Shown here one piece after another: positions 54,800 through 62,263 of a DNA stretch of 64,000 bases (within the stretch, counting starts at the first letter, position 1; each line of letters starts with the position of its first letter). Position numbers and translations under genes: made by a program. The DNA comes from Geomonas oryzisoli. GTDB lineage: Bacteria > Desulfobacterota > Desulfuromonadia > Geobacterales > Geobacteraceae. The stretch lies in NCBI RefSeq assembly GCF_018986915.1, contig NZ_CP076723.1:310001-374000 (forward strand), read 5' to 3'. The notes under the pieces were generated by a model, which was not told where the DNA came from, did no database searches, and saw only the letters and a list, made by a program, of their open reading frames with translations.

Positions 54800-55918
54800 A
54801 TGATAACTCCAAGAATTTCAGATCTAGTTGGAATAACTGGGAAAATTGCCCCAATTCACTTTGCGGAATCCTGGGACAACGTGGGGCTGCAGTTGGGCGA
54901 CCCCGTCGCCCCGGTTTCCCGCATCATGGTATCGCTCGATCCCGGCCGTCCCGCCGTGGAGGCGGCCATCGAGGCCCGCTGCCAGCTGCTCGTCACGCAT
55001 CACCCCTTCATCTTCTCCCCGCTGAAAAAGATCACCGCCGCCGACGAGACCGGCCGCCTTACCATCCTCGCCCTCAAGAACGACCTCGCCATCATCTCAC
55101 TGCACACCAACCTCGACATCGCCCACGGGGGCGTGAACGACCTTCTGGCCGGCTGCCTCGGCCTCCAGGGCGCGCAGCCGTTGAAGATCACCGGCGGTGA
55201 GGAGTACGTAAAGATGGTGCTGTTCGCGCCGCGCGGCTTCGAGGAGAAGCTGCTGGCCGCGCTTTCCCCCTTCATGCCCCTGATCGGCAACTACCGCGAC
55301 TGTTCCTACCAGGTCGAGGGGACCGGGCGCTTCACCCCGCTCGCCGGGGCGAAGCCGTTCGTGGGAGAAGTCGGGGCGGGGCACGCCGAGCCGGAAAGCC
55401 GGCTCGAATTCCTGATCCTCAAAGAGCGCATCGGCGCCGCCGTGACCGCCATGAAGGGGGCGCACCCCTACGAGGAGCCCGCCTACGACCTGTACCCGGT
55501 GCTGAACCAGGGGCCAGCGCGCGGGCTGGGGCGCATCGGGACGCTGGCCGCCCCGGTGACGGCCGCAAGCTTCGCGAAGGAAGTGCGGGAGCGTCTCGGC
55601 GCCGCCGGCGTGCGTCTGGTGGGCGATCCCGAACGCCAGGTGAAGAAAGTGGCAGTCTGTGGCGGCTCCGGCGTTTCGCTGTTGCACGACGCGGCACGCA
55701 AGGGGGCGGATATCCTCGTGACCGGGGACGTGAAATATCACGAGGCGCGCGAGGCCGAGGCCCTTGGCGTGGCGCTTCTCGACGCAGGGCATTTCGCCAC
55801 CGAGCGCCTGATGGTGCAAGGGCTTGGGGCGCAGTTGAAGGACGCCATCGCGGCGCGCCGTTTCGAGGCTGAGATAGTTGAATACCAAGGAGAGCAGGAG
55901 CCTTTCAGCTTCTGGTGA
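54800..55918 (+). CDS. Nif3-like dinuclear metal-centre protein (DUF34/YqfO type)
   Basis: A 372-residue NIF3/DUF34 protein. Metal ligands lie in VTHHPFIF (H67, H68), HTNLDIAHGG and, near the C-terminus, DAGHFATE. The middle (about 135-245) is the PII-like YqfO insertion, as in Bacillus YqfO. The family is a widespread dimetal hydrolase-like protein linked to GTP cyclohydrolase I type 2 annotations; its true role is unsettled. The start is uncertain: TTG 54791, GTG 54797 and ATG 54800 are in frame and no Shine-Dalgarno is visible because a terminator abuts. The first 25 codons are unusually AT-rich. Confidence 0.87.
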   Translation: MITPRISDLVGITGKIAPIHFAESWDNVGLQLGDPVAPVSRIMVSLDPGRPAVEAAIEARCQLLVTHHPFIFSPLKKITAADETGRLTILALKNDLAIISLHTNLDIAHGGVNDLLAGCLGLQGAQPLKITGGEEYVKMVLFAPRGFEEKLLAALSPFMPLIGNYRDCSYQVEGTGRFTPLAGAKPFVGEVGAGHAEPESRLEFLILKERIGAAVTAMKGAHPYEEPAYDLYPVLNQGPARGLGRIGTLAAPVTAASFAKEVRERLGAAGVRLVGDPERQVKKVAVCGGSGVSLLHDAARKGADILVTGDVKYHEAREAEALGVALLDAGHFATERLMVQGLGAQLKDAIAARRFEAEIVEYQGEQEPFSFW

Positions 55919-55965
55919 GGCGTCTGCTCTTTGCGAACATAACAAGGTAGTTGGGGAGGCGGATT

Positions 55966-56682
55966 TTGCGTAACAAACTGAAGGCGTTATACGAATTGCA
56001 GGAGATCGATCTCAGGATCGACGGTCTGGACGGCGAGAAGGCGCAGCTTTTGAGCGAGGCCCAGGCGCTCGACGCGAAGCTTGCGGATGCCCGTGACAAG
56101 ATCGCGGCGCGGCGTGAGGAAGTGAGCGCGCTCGAGGAGGAGAAGGGGGCGCTCGAGGCGAACCTCGCTTCCGAGAACGACAACATCACCCGTTCCGAGT
56201 CGCATCTCAAGGAGATCAAGACCCAGAAGGAATACCAGGCGGTCTCCAAGGAGATCTCCGGCGCCAAGAAGCTGATCGCTGAGCTGGAGGAGCAGATCCT
56301 GCAGAAGATCAACGCCATCGAAGAGATCACCGGCGACATCGCCAAGCGCGAAGCCGATCTCGTCGAACTGGAAGGCAACGTCGCGACTCAGCAGGCCGAG
56401 GTGCAGCAGAAGGTTGACGCGCTGGAGGGGGGCATTGCCAAGGATGCCGCCAACCGCGAAGAGACCGTGAAGATCATCCCGGCATCCGTGATGAAGCGCT
56501 ACAGCAGGCTGCGCGACCAGAGAAGGGGTGTCGCCGTTGTCGAGGCAAAGGAAGGGAACTGCATGGGGTGCAACATGCACCTGCCGCCGCAGCTCTACAA
56601 CACCCTGTTCCGCGCGGACGACGTGATCACCTGCCCGCACTGCCAGCGCATCCTGGTCATGAAGCAGGAAGTGCAGGACTAA
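55966..56682 (+). CDS. Coiled-coil protein with C4 zinc ribbon (DUF164 family)
   Basis: A 238-residue protein: long antiparallel coiled coil (about 5-170, LYELQEIDLRIDGLDGEKAQ onward) and a C-terminal zinc ribbon with CMGC (about 202-205) and CPHC (about 225-228). Relatives include CT398 and Helicobacter HP0958 (FlgZ), which contact sigma54 or flagellar export parts. Start is the TTG at 55966, with GGGGAGG 6 nt upstream; no ATG or GTG fits. It follows the Nif3-like gene by 47 bp, a conserved pairing in many bacteria. Confidence 0.88.
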   Translation: MRNKLKALYELQEIDLRIDGLDGEKAQLLSEAQALDAKLADARDKIAARREEVSALEEEKGALEANLASENDNITRSESHLKEIKTQKEYQAVSKEISGAKKLIAELEEQILQKINAIEEITGDIAKREADLVELEGNVATQQAEVQQKVDALEGGIAKDAANREETVKIIPASVMKRYSRLRDQRRGVAVVEAKEGNCMGCNMHLPPQLYNTLFRADDVITCPHCQRILVMKQEVQD

Positions 56683-56687
56683 AACCG

Positions 56688-56815
56688 GTTCAACGTTCAA
56701 TGTTCAAGGTTCGCCGTGTGCCTCCCCTGATGCATCCGTGCCGGTACGGCGCCGCACGGTGCCGGTGGCCGAAGCGGTAACCCCATTGAACCTTGAACGT
56801 TGAACGTTGAACATT
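56688..56815. repeat. Inverted pair of TTCAACG heptamer tracts upstream of rnpB
   Basis: Heptamers TTCAACG-TTCAATG-TTCAAGG (56689-56712) face the reverse-complement tract CATTGAACCTTGAACGTTGA onward (56784-56813). The two can form a stem of about 24 bp with a single G-T-type mismatch around a 70-nt loop. Confidence 0.8.
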
Positions 56816-56826
56816 TTTTTGCTTTT

Positions 56827-57221
56827 GGCCGAAGCAGACCAGATGGCCGCTGTCCACCTCGTTTAGGCGAAGGTGGAGGGAGGAAAGTCCGGGCTCCACA
56901 GGGCATGGTGCTGGATAACGTCCAGCGGGGGCAACCCCAGGGATAGTGCCACAGAGAGAAGTCCGCCCACCGAAGCCTCGGCGAAGGTGGGTAAGGGTGA
57001 AAGGGTGAGGTAAGAGCTCACCGGGTCCGGCGGTGACGTCGGATGCCAGGTAAACCCCACCAGGAGCAAGACCAAATAGGGAAGCGCCAAGGACGGCCCG
57101 TCCGTGCTTCCGGGTTGGTTGCTTGAGGGTGTCGGCAACGGCACTCCTAGATGAATGACCATCGCCCGCCTCCGGGTAACCGGTTGCGGGAACAGAACCC
57201 GGCTTACGGGCTGCTTCGGCC
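56827..57221 (+). ncRNA. rnpB: RNase P RNA, bacterial class A
   Basis: The catalytic RNA that matures tRNA 5' ends. Seen: universally conserved GAGGAAAGTCCGGGCTCC block (about 56877-56896) with the following ACAGGGC, GGTAAACCCCACC-type P8-P10 region, and the 3' conserved ACAGAACCCGGCTTA (about 57192-57206). The ends pair as GGCCGAAGCAG / CTGCTTCGGCC (helix P1). Length about 395 nt is normal for class A. Flanked on both sides by TTCAACG heptamer tracts in complementary orientation. Confidence 0.97.
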
Positions 57222-57235
57222 AATATACAACAACC

Positions 57236-57257
57236 GTTCAACGTTCAACGTTCGCCG
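57236..57257. repeat. TTCAACG heptamer tract downstream of rnpB
   Basis: GTTCAACGTTCAACGTTC (57236-57253) is the exact reverse complement of 56795-56812, upstream of rnpB. Confidence 0.8.
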
Positions 57258-57340
57258 GGTGATCGCCTCCGGCCATCTCCCCGGTGACGGCGGGTTCTGA
57301 CCCGGCCTTTGCCGTCAAAGACAGGTTTGCAGTAGTAGCC

Positions 57341-57372
57341 CCGCCTTCCGGTCGCTCCGGACGGCTTTTTTA
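57341..57372 (+). terminator. Terminator downstream of rnpB
   Basis: GCCTTCCGG / CCGGACGGC with TCGCT loop followed by TTTTTT; about 120 bp after the mature rnpB 3' end. Confidence 0.75.
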
Positions 57373-57390
57373 TGTGGCACGAGGTTTCGC

Positions 57391-57885
57391 GTGGCAGGAT
57401 GGGATCATGAGTGGCAGGAGGCGGTGACCAGGGTTACCGCGGCGTTTGAACGGCTACCACAAGCCGTACGCCTGGACCTGGAAGAGCTCGCCCGCGGCAT
57501 GGTGGCACACAAGGAGTCCATGCAGCAACTGGTCGCCGGCGTCGATGCCGCAACCCATTGCGCCGGTTGCGGCGGCGCCTGCTGCGTCAAAGGGAAGTAC
57601 CACTTCAGCGCGGTCGACCTCCTGGTCTACCTGGCGGCGGCAAAGCCGCTCTTCGCGCCCCGTTTCGACAACGGCCTCTGCCCGTTCCTCGGGGAACCGG
57701 AGTGCCTGATCCCCGCCGGCTACCGTCCCTTCAACTGCATCACTTTCAATTGCGACCTCATCGAGGACCAGCTGACGCGGGACGAGGTGTCCCGCTTCTA
57801 CAGGATGGAACAGGAGCTTTCCGCCCGCTACGCCGAGATCCGGGGCATGTTCCCGGGGCGGAGCATGCACGGCTCCCTGCTTTGA
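57391..57885 (+). CDS. YkgJ-family cysteine cluster protein
   Basis: A 164-residue protein with the CxxCxxxCC cluster (CAGCGGACC, about 57-65) and further conserved cysteines (GLCPFLGEPECLIP and CITFNC), the YkgJ/Fe-Zn-binding pattern. The start is a GTG with CGAGG upstream, right after the rnpB terminator. Cytoplasmic; likely metal binding, biochemical role unknown. The next small gene follows after 28 bp. Confidence 0.82.
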   Translation: MAGWDHEWQEAVTRVTAAFERLPQAVRLDLEELARGMVAHKESMQQLVAGVDAATHCAGCGGACCVKGKYHFSAVDLLVYLAAAKPLFAPRFDNGLCPFLGEPECLIPAGYRPFNCITFNCDLIEDQLTRDEVSRFYRMEQELSARYAEIRGMFPGRSMHGSLL

Positions 57886-57913
57886 CCCCGCATCGATCAC
57901 AGGAGAAGTGACC

Positions 57914-58243
57914 ATGGCTACAATCATCAACGACATCGTGTTGGTGCACATCGACAACAAGCCCGCGTTCCACGCCAGGATCGAGGATATCTCTCCGGAT
58001 GTGAAGCCGGGATGGTGGCAGGTGAAACTCCTGGTGCTCACCGTGCCGCTCCAGGTCTACAACTGGATCCTGGACGAGAGCCAGGTGAACGGCGCCCCCT
58101 TCACCATGTCCGGGACTCCCGTAATGCTCGAGAAGATCGTGTCGCCGGAGCCTCCCGTGAAGCCGGTCCCCCCACCCGACAACGGGGGCTCCCAAAAGAA
58201 GGGGAACGTGGTGTCCCTCTTCGACAGGAAAAAGAACCAGTAA
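57914..58243 (+). CDS. Hypothetical 109-residue protein
   Basis: Begins MATIINDIVLVHIDNKPAFH, with AGGAGAAG just upstream. The first 75 residues look like a compact beta-rich fold (WWQVKLLVLTVPLQVYNWIL); the C-terminus is a Pro-rich linker (PEPPVKPVPPPDNGG) and a basic end (SLFDRKKNQ). I recognise no family. Possibly cotranscribed with the YkgJ-like gene. Confidence 0.65.
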   Translation: MATIINDIVLVHIDNKPAFHARIEDISPDVKPGWWQVKLLVLTVPLQVYNWILDESQVNGAPFTMSGTPVMLEKIVSPEPPVKPVPPPDNGGSQKKGNVVSLFDRKKNQ

Positions 58244-58256
58244 TGTCGCACCGTTC

Positions 58257-58293
58257 CGGGCGGGGTCGTAAAGACCCCGCCCGCCGCGTTTTC
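58257..58293 (+). terminator. Terminator before the dcw cluster
   Basis: Perfect 11-bp stem CGGGCGGGGTC / GACCCCGCCCG, GTAAA loop; T-run (GTTTTC) is a few bases after the stem. Confidence 0.75.
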
Positions 58294-58431
58294 AGCTTCG
58301 TTGTTCGCTAGGTATTTTAATTTACCCCGGTTCACCCCCAGCTTTTACCACTTCTTGCCACCGGTTCCCGTCCCCTCGCTTAACCCATCGGAAAACCTCC
58401 CAAAAATTCCCTATTTGCCGCTAATTTTGCC

Positions 58432-58460
58432 TTGACATCAATCCTTGCCTCCCGTATAGT
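58432..58460 (+). promoter_or_regulatory. Sigma70 promoter of the dcw cluster (Pmra)
   Basis: TTGACA, exactly 17-bp spacer, TATAGT; predicted start near 58467. Confidence 0.85.
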
Positions 58461-58469
58461 TCGTGCACG

Positions 58470-58508
58470 AAAGTGGTATGTAGTGGTATAAAGTGGCAAC
58501 GAGTGCCG
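58470..58508 (+). promoter_or_regulatory. MraZ operator: 10-bp spaced GTGG repeats
   Basis: GTGG at 58473, 58483 and 58493, plus a degenerate GTGC at 58503, spaced exactly 10 bp (AAAGTGGTAT, GTAGTGGTAT, AAAGTGGCAA). MraZ is known to bind such direct repeats near its own promoter; here they overlap the expected transcription start, fitting autorepression. Confidence 0.85.
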
Positions 58509-58516
58509 GGGAAACC

Positions 58517-58999
58517 ATGTTTAGAGGGAAGTTCGACACGACCATCGACGCCAAGGGGCGCACCAGCATTCCCGCGAAATTCCGCGAGGTTCTGGTCGAC
58601 AGCTTCGGCGACGAGCGCTTCTTCCTCACCAAGAGCATTCCGATGCGACTGGGGGGGGAGCAGATGGACTACGGTCTCGTCATCTATCCCCACAGCGAAT
58701 TCCTGGCCCTCGAGGAAAGACTCAAGGACGGTGGCGACCTCGGCTTCTCCGTCGATCAGCTGGCCGCGTTGCGCCGCATCGTGCTGGTCCCCGCGGTGGA
58801 ATGCACCGCCGACAAGCTGGGCCGCATCCTGGTCCCGCCCGACCTGAGAAAGACCGCGCAGCTGGAGCGCGAGCTCCACTTCGTGGGCATGCAGAAAAAA
58901 ATCGACATCTACAGCCAGTCCGTCTGGGCCAAGGTCTGCGCCCAGGACGAGCAGAACTTCCCGCTCGACGCGCCGGGTCTCACGGCGTTGGGGCTGTAG
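58517..58999 (+). CDS. mraZ: Transcriptional regulator MraZ
   Basis: A 160-residue AbrB-fold DNA-binding protein that represses the dcw operon. Tandem SpoVT/AbrB-like halves: MFRGKFDTTIDAKGRTSIPA at the N-terminus and VECTADKLGRILVPPDLR in the second half. GGGGAAACC precedes the chosen ATG; an upstream ATG would fall within the operator repeats. The stop is adjacent to rsmH (TAG ATG). The first gene of the cluster. Confidence 0.95.
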   Translation: MFRGKFDTTIDAKGRTSIPAKFREVLVDSFGDERFFLTKSIPMRLGGEQMDYGLVIYPHSEFLALEERLKDGGDLGFSVDQLAALRRIVLVPAVECTADKLGRILVPPDLRKTAQLERELHFVGMQKKIDIYSQSVWAKVCAQDEQNFPLDAPGLTALGL

Positions 59000-59938
59000 A
59001 TGGCGGATTTCCATCACATATCGGTACTCCCGGACGAGGTCCTCGAGCTCATCGCCCCGAAGTCGGGCGGCATCTACGTGGACGGCACCCTGGGAGGCGC
59101 CGGGCACGCCGGCCTCATCCTCCAGGCGAGCGCGCCGGACGGCCAGCTGATCGGTTTCGACCGCGATGCCGAGGCGATAGCGGTGGCCCGGGAAAGACTC
59201 GCCCCCTTCGGCGACCGGGTCCGGATCTTCCAGAGGAACTTCTCCTCCATCGCGGCGACGCTCGCCGAGGCGGGGGTGGCCGCGATCGACGGCTTCGTCC
59301 TCGACCTCGGGGTCTCCAGCCACCAGCTGGACAAGGAAGAGCGGGGCTTCAGCTTCCAGGCCGACGCGCCCCTGGACATGCGCATGGACCGAAGCTCCGG
59401 CCCGAGTGCCGCCGACCTGGTGAACACGCTGTCCGAAGCCGAGCTGCACCGCATCATCACCGAGTACGGCGAGGAGCGCTGGGCCAAGAGGGTCGCCTCC
59501 TTCATCGTGAAGGCCAGGGAAGAGAGCCCCATCGAGACCACCATGCAACTGGTGGACATCATCAAGGGGGCGATACCCAAGGCAAAGTGGGAGGAGCGGC
59601 TGCACCCGGCGACGAGGACCTTCCAGGCCCTGCGCATCGCGGTCAACGAGGAGCTGAAGAGCCTGGAGGACGGGCTTGCCGACCTGCTGAAACTCCTGAA
59701 ACCCGGTGGACGCGGCGCGGTGATCTCCTTCCACTCGCTGGAGGACCGCATCGTCAAGGAGGCCTTTCGCGACGCCGCTGCCGGCTGCACCTGTCCGAAA
59801 GAGCTCCCGATCTGCGTCTGCAAGCGGGTACCGCAGTACAAGGTGCTCACCAAGAAGGCGGTCAAGGCCGGGGATGAGGAACTGAACGCGAACCCGCGCT
59901 CCCGCAGCGCACGCCTTAGAGGCATCGAGAAGATTTAA
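59000..59938 (+). CDS. rsmH: 16S rRNA (cytosine1402-N4)-methyltransferase
   Basis: A 312-residue SAM methyltransferase (formerly MraW) acting in the 30S decoding centre. Motifs: [26 protein letters not shown] (SAM loop), [20 protein letters not shown] and [20 protein letters not shown]. Directly abuts mraZ, so translation is probably coupled. Normal length. Confidence 0.96.
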   Translation: MADFHHISVLPDEVLELIAPKSGGIYVDGTLGGAGHAGLILQASAPDGQLIGFDRDAEAIAVARERLAPFGDRVRIFQRNFSSIAATLAEAGVAAIDGFVLDLGVSSHQLDKEERGFSFQADAPLDMRMDRSSGPSAADLVNTLSEAELHRIITEYGEERWAKRVASFIVKAREESPIETTMQLVDIIKGAIPKAKWEERLHPATRTFQALRIAVNEELKSLEDGLADLLKLLKPGGRGAVISFHSLEDRIVKEAFRDAAAGCTCPKELPICVCKRVPQYKVLTKKAVKAGDEELNANPRSRSARLRGIEKI

Positions 59939-59952
59939 CAAGAGGTAGCACT

Positions 59953-60288
59953 ATGGCACAGAGCAAAGTTGCCTACGGAAAGGTCGCCGCACCGGCACGC
60001 CCGGGAGCGGTAGTAAGAGAAAACTGGATCAGCTTCCGGTACCTGACGGGGGTCATGGTCCTGCTTACGCTGGTTTCCATCTTTCACGTCTGGTCCCGGG
60101 TCGAGGTGATCGACCTGAACCTGAGGATCGGCGAGGCGAACCGGCAGTTCCGGGACCAGCAGCAGGAGAACAAGCGCCTCAAGGTGGAGGTGGCGTCCTT
60201 GAAGGCGCCGGCCCGCATCGAGGCGCTGGCCAAGGGTGAGCTCGGCATGGCGCTCCCCACCGACCAGCAGGTGGTCCTGGTCAAGTGA
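59953..60288 (+). CDS. ftsL: Cell-division protein FtsL
   Basis: A 111-residue bitopic divisome protein: short cytoplasmic tail, membrane helix about 30-48 (YLTGVMVLLTLVSIFHVW), periplasmic leucine-zipper-like coiled coil (about 50-85) and a conserved LGMALPTDQQVVLV end. Identified mostly by position between rsmH and ftsI and by architecture. Its stop overlaps the ftsI start (GTGA). Confidence 0.88.
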   Translation: MAQSKVAYGKVAAPARPGAVVRENWISFRYLTGVMVLLTLVSIFHVWSRVEVIDLNLRIGEANRQFRDQQQENKRLKVEVASLKAPARIEALAKGELGMALPTDQQVVLVK

Positions 60289-62249
60289 TAGACAAGTGGG
60301 AGAAATGGGCCAGGGTCCGCATGCGCTTCGTGGCTCTGCTCTTCGTGGGATTCTTCATAGCGGCAACCGGACGCGCCTTCTACCTGCAGGTGCTTGACAA
60401 CGACAAGCTGGTGAAGATCGCCGAGAAGCAGCACCAGAAGAGCATTCCGCTGACACCGAGCCGCGGCGGGATCTACGACCGCAACAACGCGCCCTTTGCC
60501 GTCTCCATCGAGATGGACTCCTGCTACGCCGAGACCAGGAACATGGAGAACATCTCCGAGGCGGCGACGCAACTGGCCCCGGCGCTGGGGTACTCCAGGG
60601 AGGAACTCGAGGCGAAGCTCAAGGGGGCGAAGAACTTCGTCTGGCTGGCCCGCAGGATGCCCCCCGAGCAGGCCAAGAAGGTGAAGGCGCTCGACCTCGA
60701 GGGGGTCGGCTTCGTCAAGGAAAGCCGCCGCTTCTACCCGAACTCGCAGGTGGCGGCCCACGTAATAGGCTTCACCGGGGTCGACCCGAGCGGCCTGGAA
60801 GGGGTCGAGAAGAAGTACGACAACATCATCCTCGGCAACACCGGCTACCTGGTGACCGAGCGCGACGCCCTCGGGCGCGACATCGCCCTCAAGAAGGGGA
60901 GCGAGGGCAAGGCGGGCTCCAAGGGGAGCAACGTCGTCCTCACCCTGGACAAGAACATCCAGTACATAGCGGAGAAGGAGCTCACCAAGACCATCGAGAA
61001 AAACGGCGCCAAGGCCGGCATCGCGATCGTCATGGAGCCCGACACGGGGCGGGTGCTGGCCATGGCCAACTACCCCTCTTTCAATCCGAACAACGTGAAG
61101 GAACTGACCCCGGGGGCGGTCAGGAACCGCGCCATCGCCGACAGCTTCGAGCCCGGCTCCACCTTTAAGATCTTCCTGGTGGCGGCGGCACTGGAGGCGG
61201 GGGTGATCCGCCCCGGCGACAGCTTCAACTGCGAGAACGGCTCCTGCAACATGTACGGCAGGACCATCCACGACACGCACAAGTACGGTGCGCTGACCGT
61301 GCCGCAGGTTCTCAAGTACTCGAGCAACATCGGAGCCGCCAAGATCGGCCAGAGGCTCGGCTCCCAGCGCCTGTTCACGGCGCTGACCGGGTTCGGTTTC
61401 GGGGAGAAAAGCAGCATCGACCTCCCCGGCGAGGTTTCCGGGATGCTTCGCCCGCAGGAGAAATGGTACGGCATCGACCTCGCCACCATCTCCTTCGGCC
61501 AGGGGGTGACCGCCACCGCCCTGCAGCTCACCGCCGCTGTTTCCGCGGTCGCCAACGGCGGCAACCTGATGAAGCCCTACCTGGTGGACCGGATCGTGGA
61601 CGACGAGGGGGTCGTCCTGCAGCAGTACGGGCCGCAGGTAAAGAGAAGGGTGATTTCGCCGGAGACGGCCAAGACGGTGGCCCACATGCTGGAAGGGGTC
61701 GTGGCCGAAGGGGGGACCGGCACCGGGGCCGCGGTCGACGGCTACCGGGTCGCGGGCAAAACCGGCACCGCCCAGAAGGTCGAGGGGCGCAGCTACTCGG
61801 CCAGCAAGCGCATCGGATCCTTCATCGGGTTCGTGCCGGTCGACAAGCCGAGGCTGGCCATCATGGTGATGGTCGACGAGCCGACCGCCAACGTGTACGG
61901 CGGCGTGGTCGCGGCACCGGCCTTCAGTGCCATCGCACAGCAGACCCTTTGCTACCTGAACGTCCCGCCGGACAAGAACATCAAGAAGAAGGCGGCACCG
62001 GTTCCCGAGAAGGTCACCCCGCAGGCCGAGCAGGCGGTGGTCGAGGGGGTAACGGTGGAAGGGGCGGACGCCGGCGCCATGCCCAACTTCCGCGGCATGA
62101 GCATGAGGCAGGTGCTGCGGGTCATGGAGCAGCGTGGGCTCAACGTCAAGTTGCAGGGAAGCGGGAGGGCGGTGGAGCAGAACCCGCCACCGGGAGCACG
62201 CATCACCACGCAGGACCAGGTCTGGGTACGCTTCGTGCCGTCGGCCTGA
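60285..62249 (+). CDS. ftsI: Peptidoglycan transpeptidase FtsI/PBP3 with C-terminal PASTA domain
   Basis: A 654-residue class B penicillin-binding protein that crosslinks septal peptidoglycan. N-terminal membrane helix about 14-30; dimerisation domain about 50-210; transpeptidase domain with SxxK as STFK (S292-K295), SxN as SSN (346-348) and KTG (492-494). The last 65 residues form a PASTA domain (GAMPNFRGMSMRQVLRVMEQ, NPPPGA), as in SpoVD; E. coli FtsI lacks it. The start is GTG, overlapping ftsL. Confidence 0.95.
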   Translation: MIDKWEKWARVRMRFVALLFVGFFIAATGRAFYLQVLDNDKLVKIAEKQHQKSIPLTPSRGGIYDRNNAPFAVSIEMDSCYAETRNMENISEAATQLAPALGYSREELEAKLKGAKNFVWLARRMPPEQAKKVKALDLEGVGFVKESRRFYPNSQVAAHVIGFTGVDPSGLEGVEKKYDNIILGNTGYLVTERDALGRDIALKKGSEGKAGSKGSNVVLTLDKNIQYIAEKELTKTIEKNGAKAGIAIVMEPDTGRVLAMANYPSFNPNNVKELTPGAVRNRAIADSFEPGSTFKIFLVAAALEAGVIRPGDSFNCENGSCNMYGRTIHDTHKYGALTVPQVLKYSSNIGAAKIGQRLGSQRLFTALTGFGFGEKSSIDLPGEVSGMLRPQEKWYGIDLATISFGQGVTATALQLTAAVSAVANGGNLMKPYLVDRIVDDEGVVLQQYGPQVKRRVISPETAKTVAHMLEGVVAEGGTGTGAAVDGYRVAGKTGTAQKVEGRSYSASKRIGSFIGFVPVDKPRLAIMVMVDEPTANVYGGVVAAPAFSAIAQQTLCYLNVPPDKNIKKKAAPVPEKVTPQAEQAVVEGVTVEGADAGAMPNFRGMSMRQVLRVMEQRGLNVKLQGSGRAVEQNPPPGARITTQDQVWVRFVPSA

Positions 62250-62263
62250 TCCATGGGGGAAGT

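Noticed and set aside
54603-54800. tRNA-associated integration site
   Set aside because: No duplicated tRNA 3' end, integrase or foreign-looking gene cargo follows; the next genes are conserved housekeeping genes.
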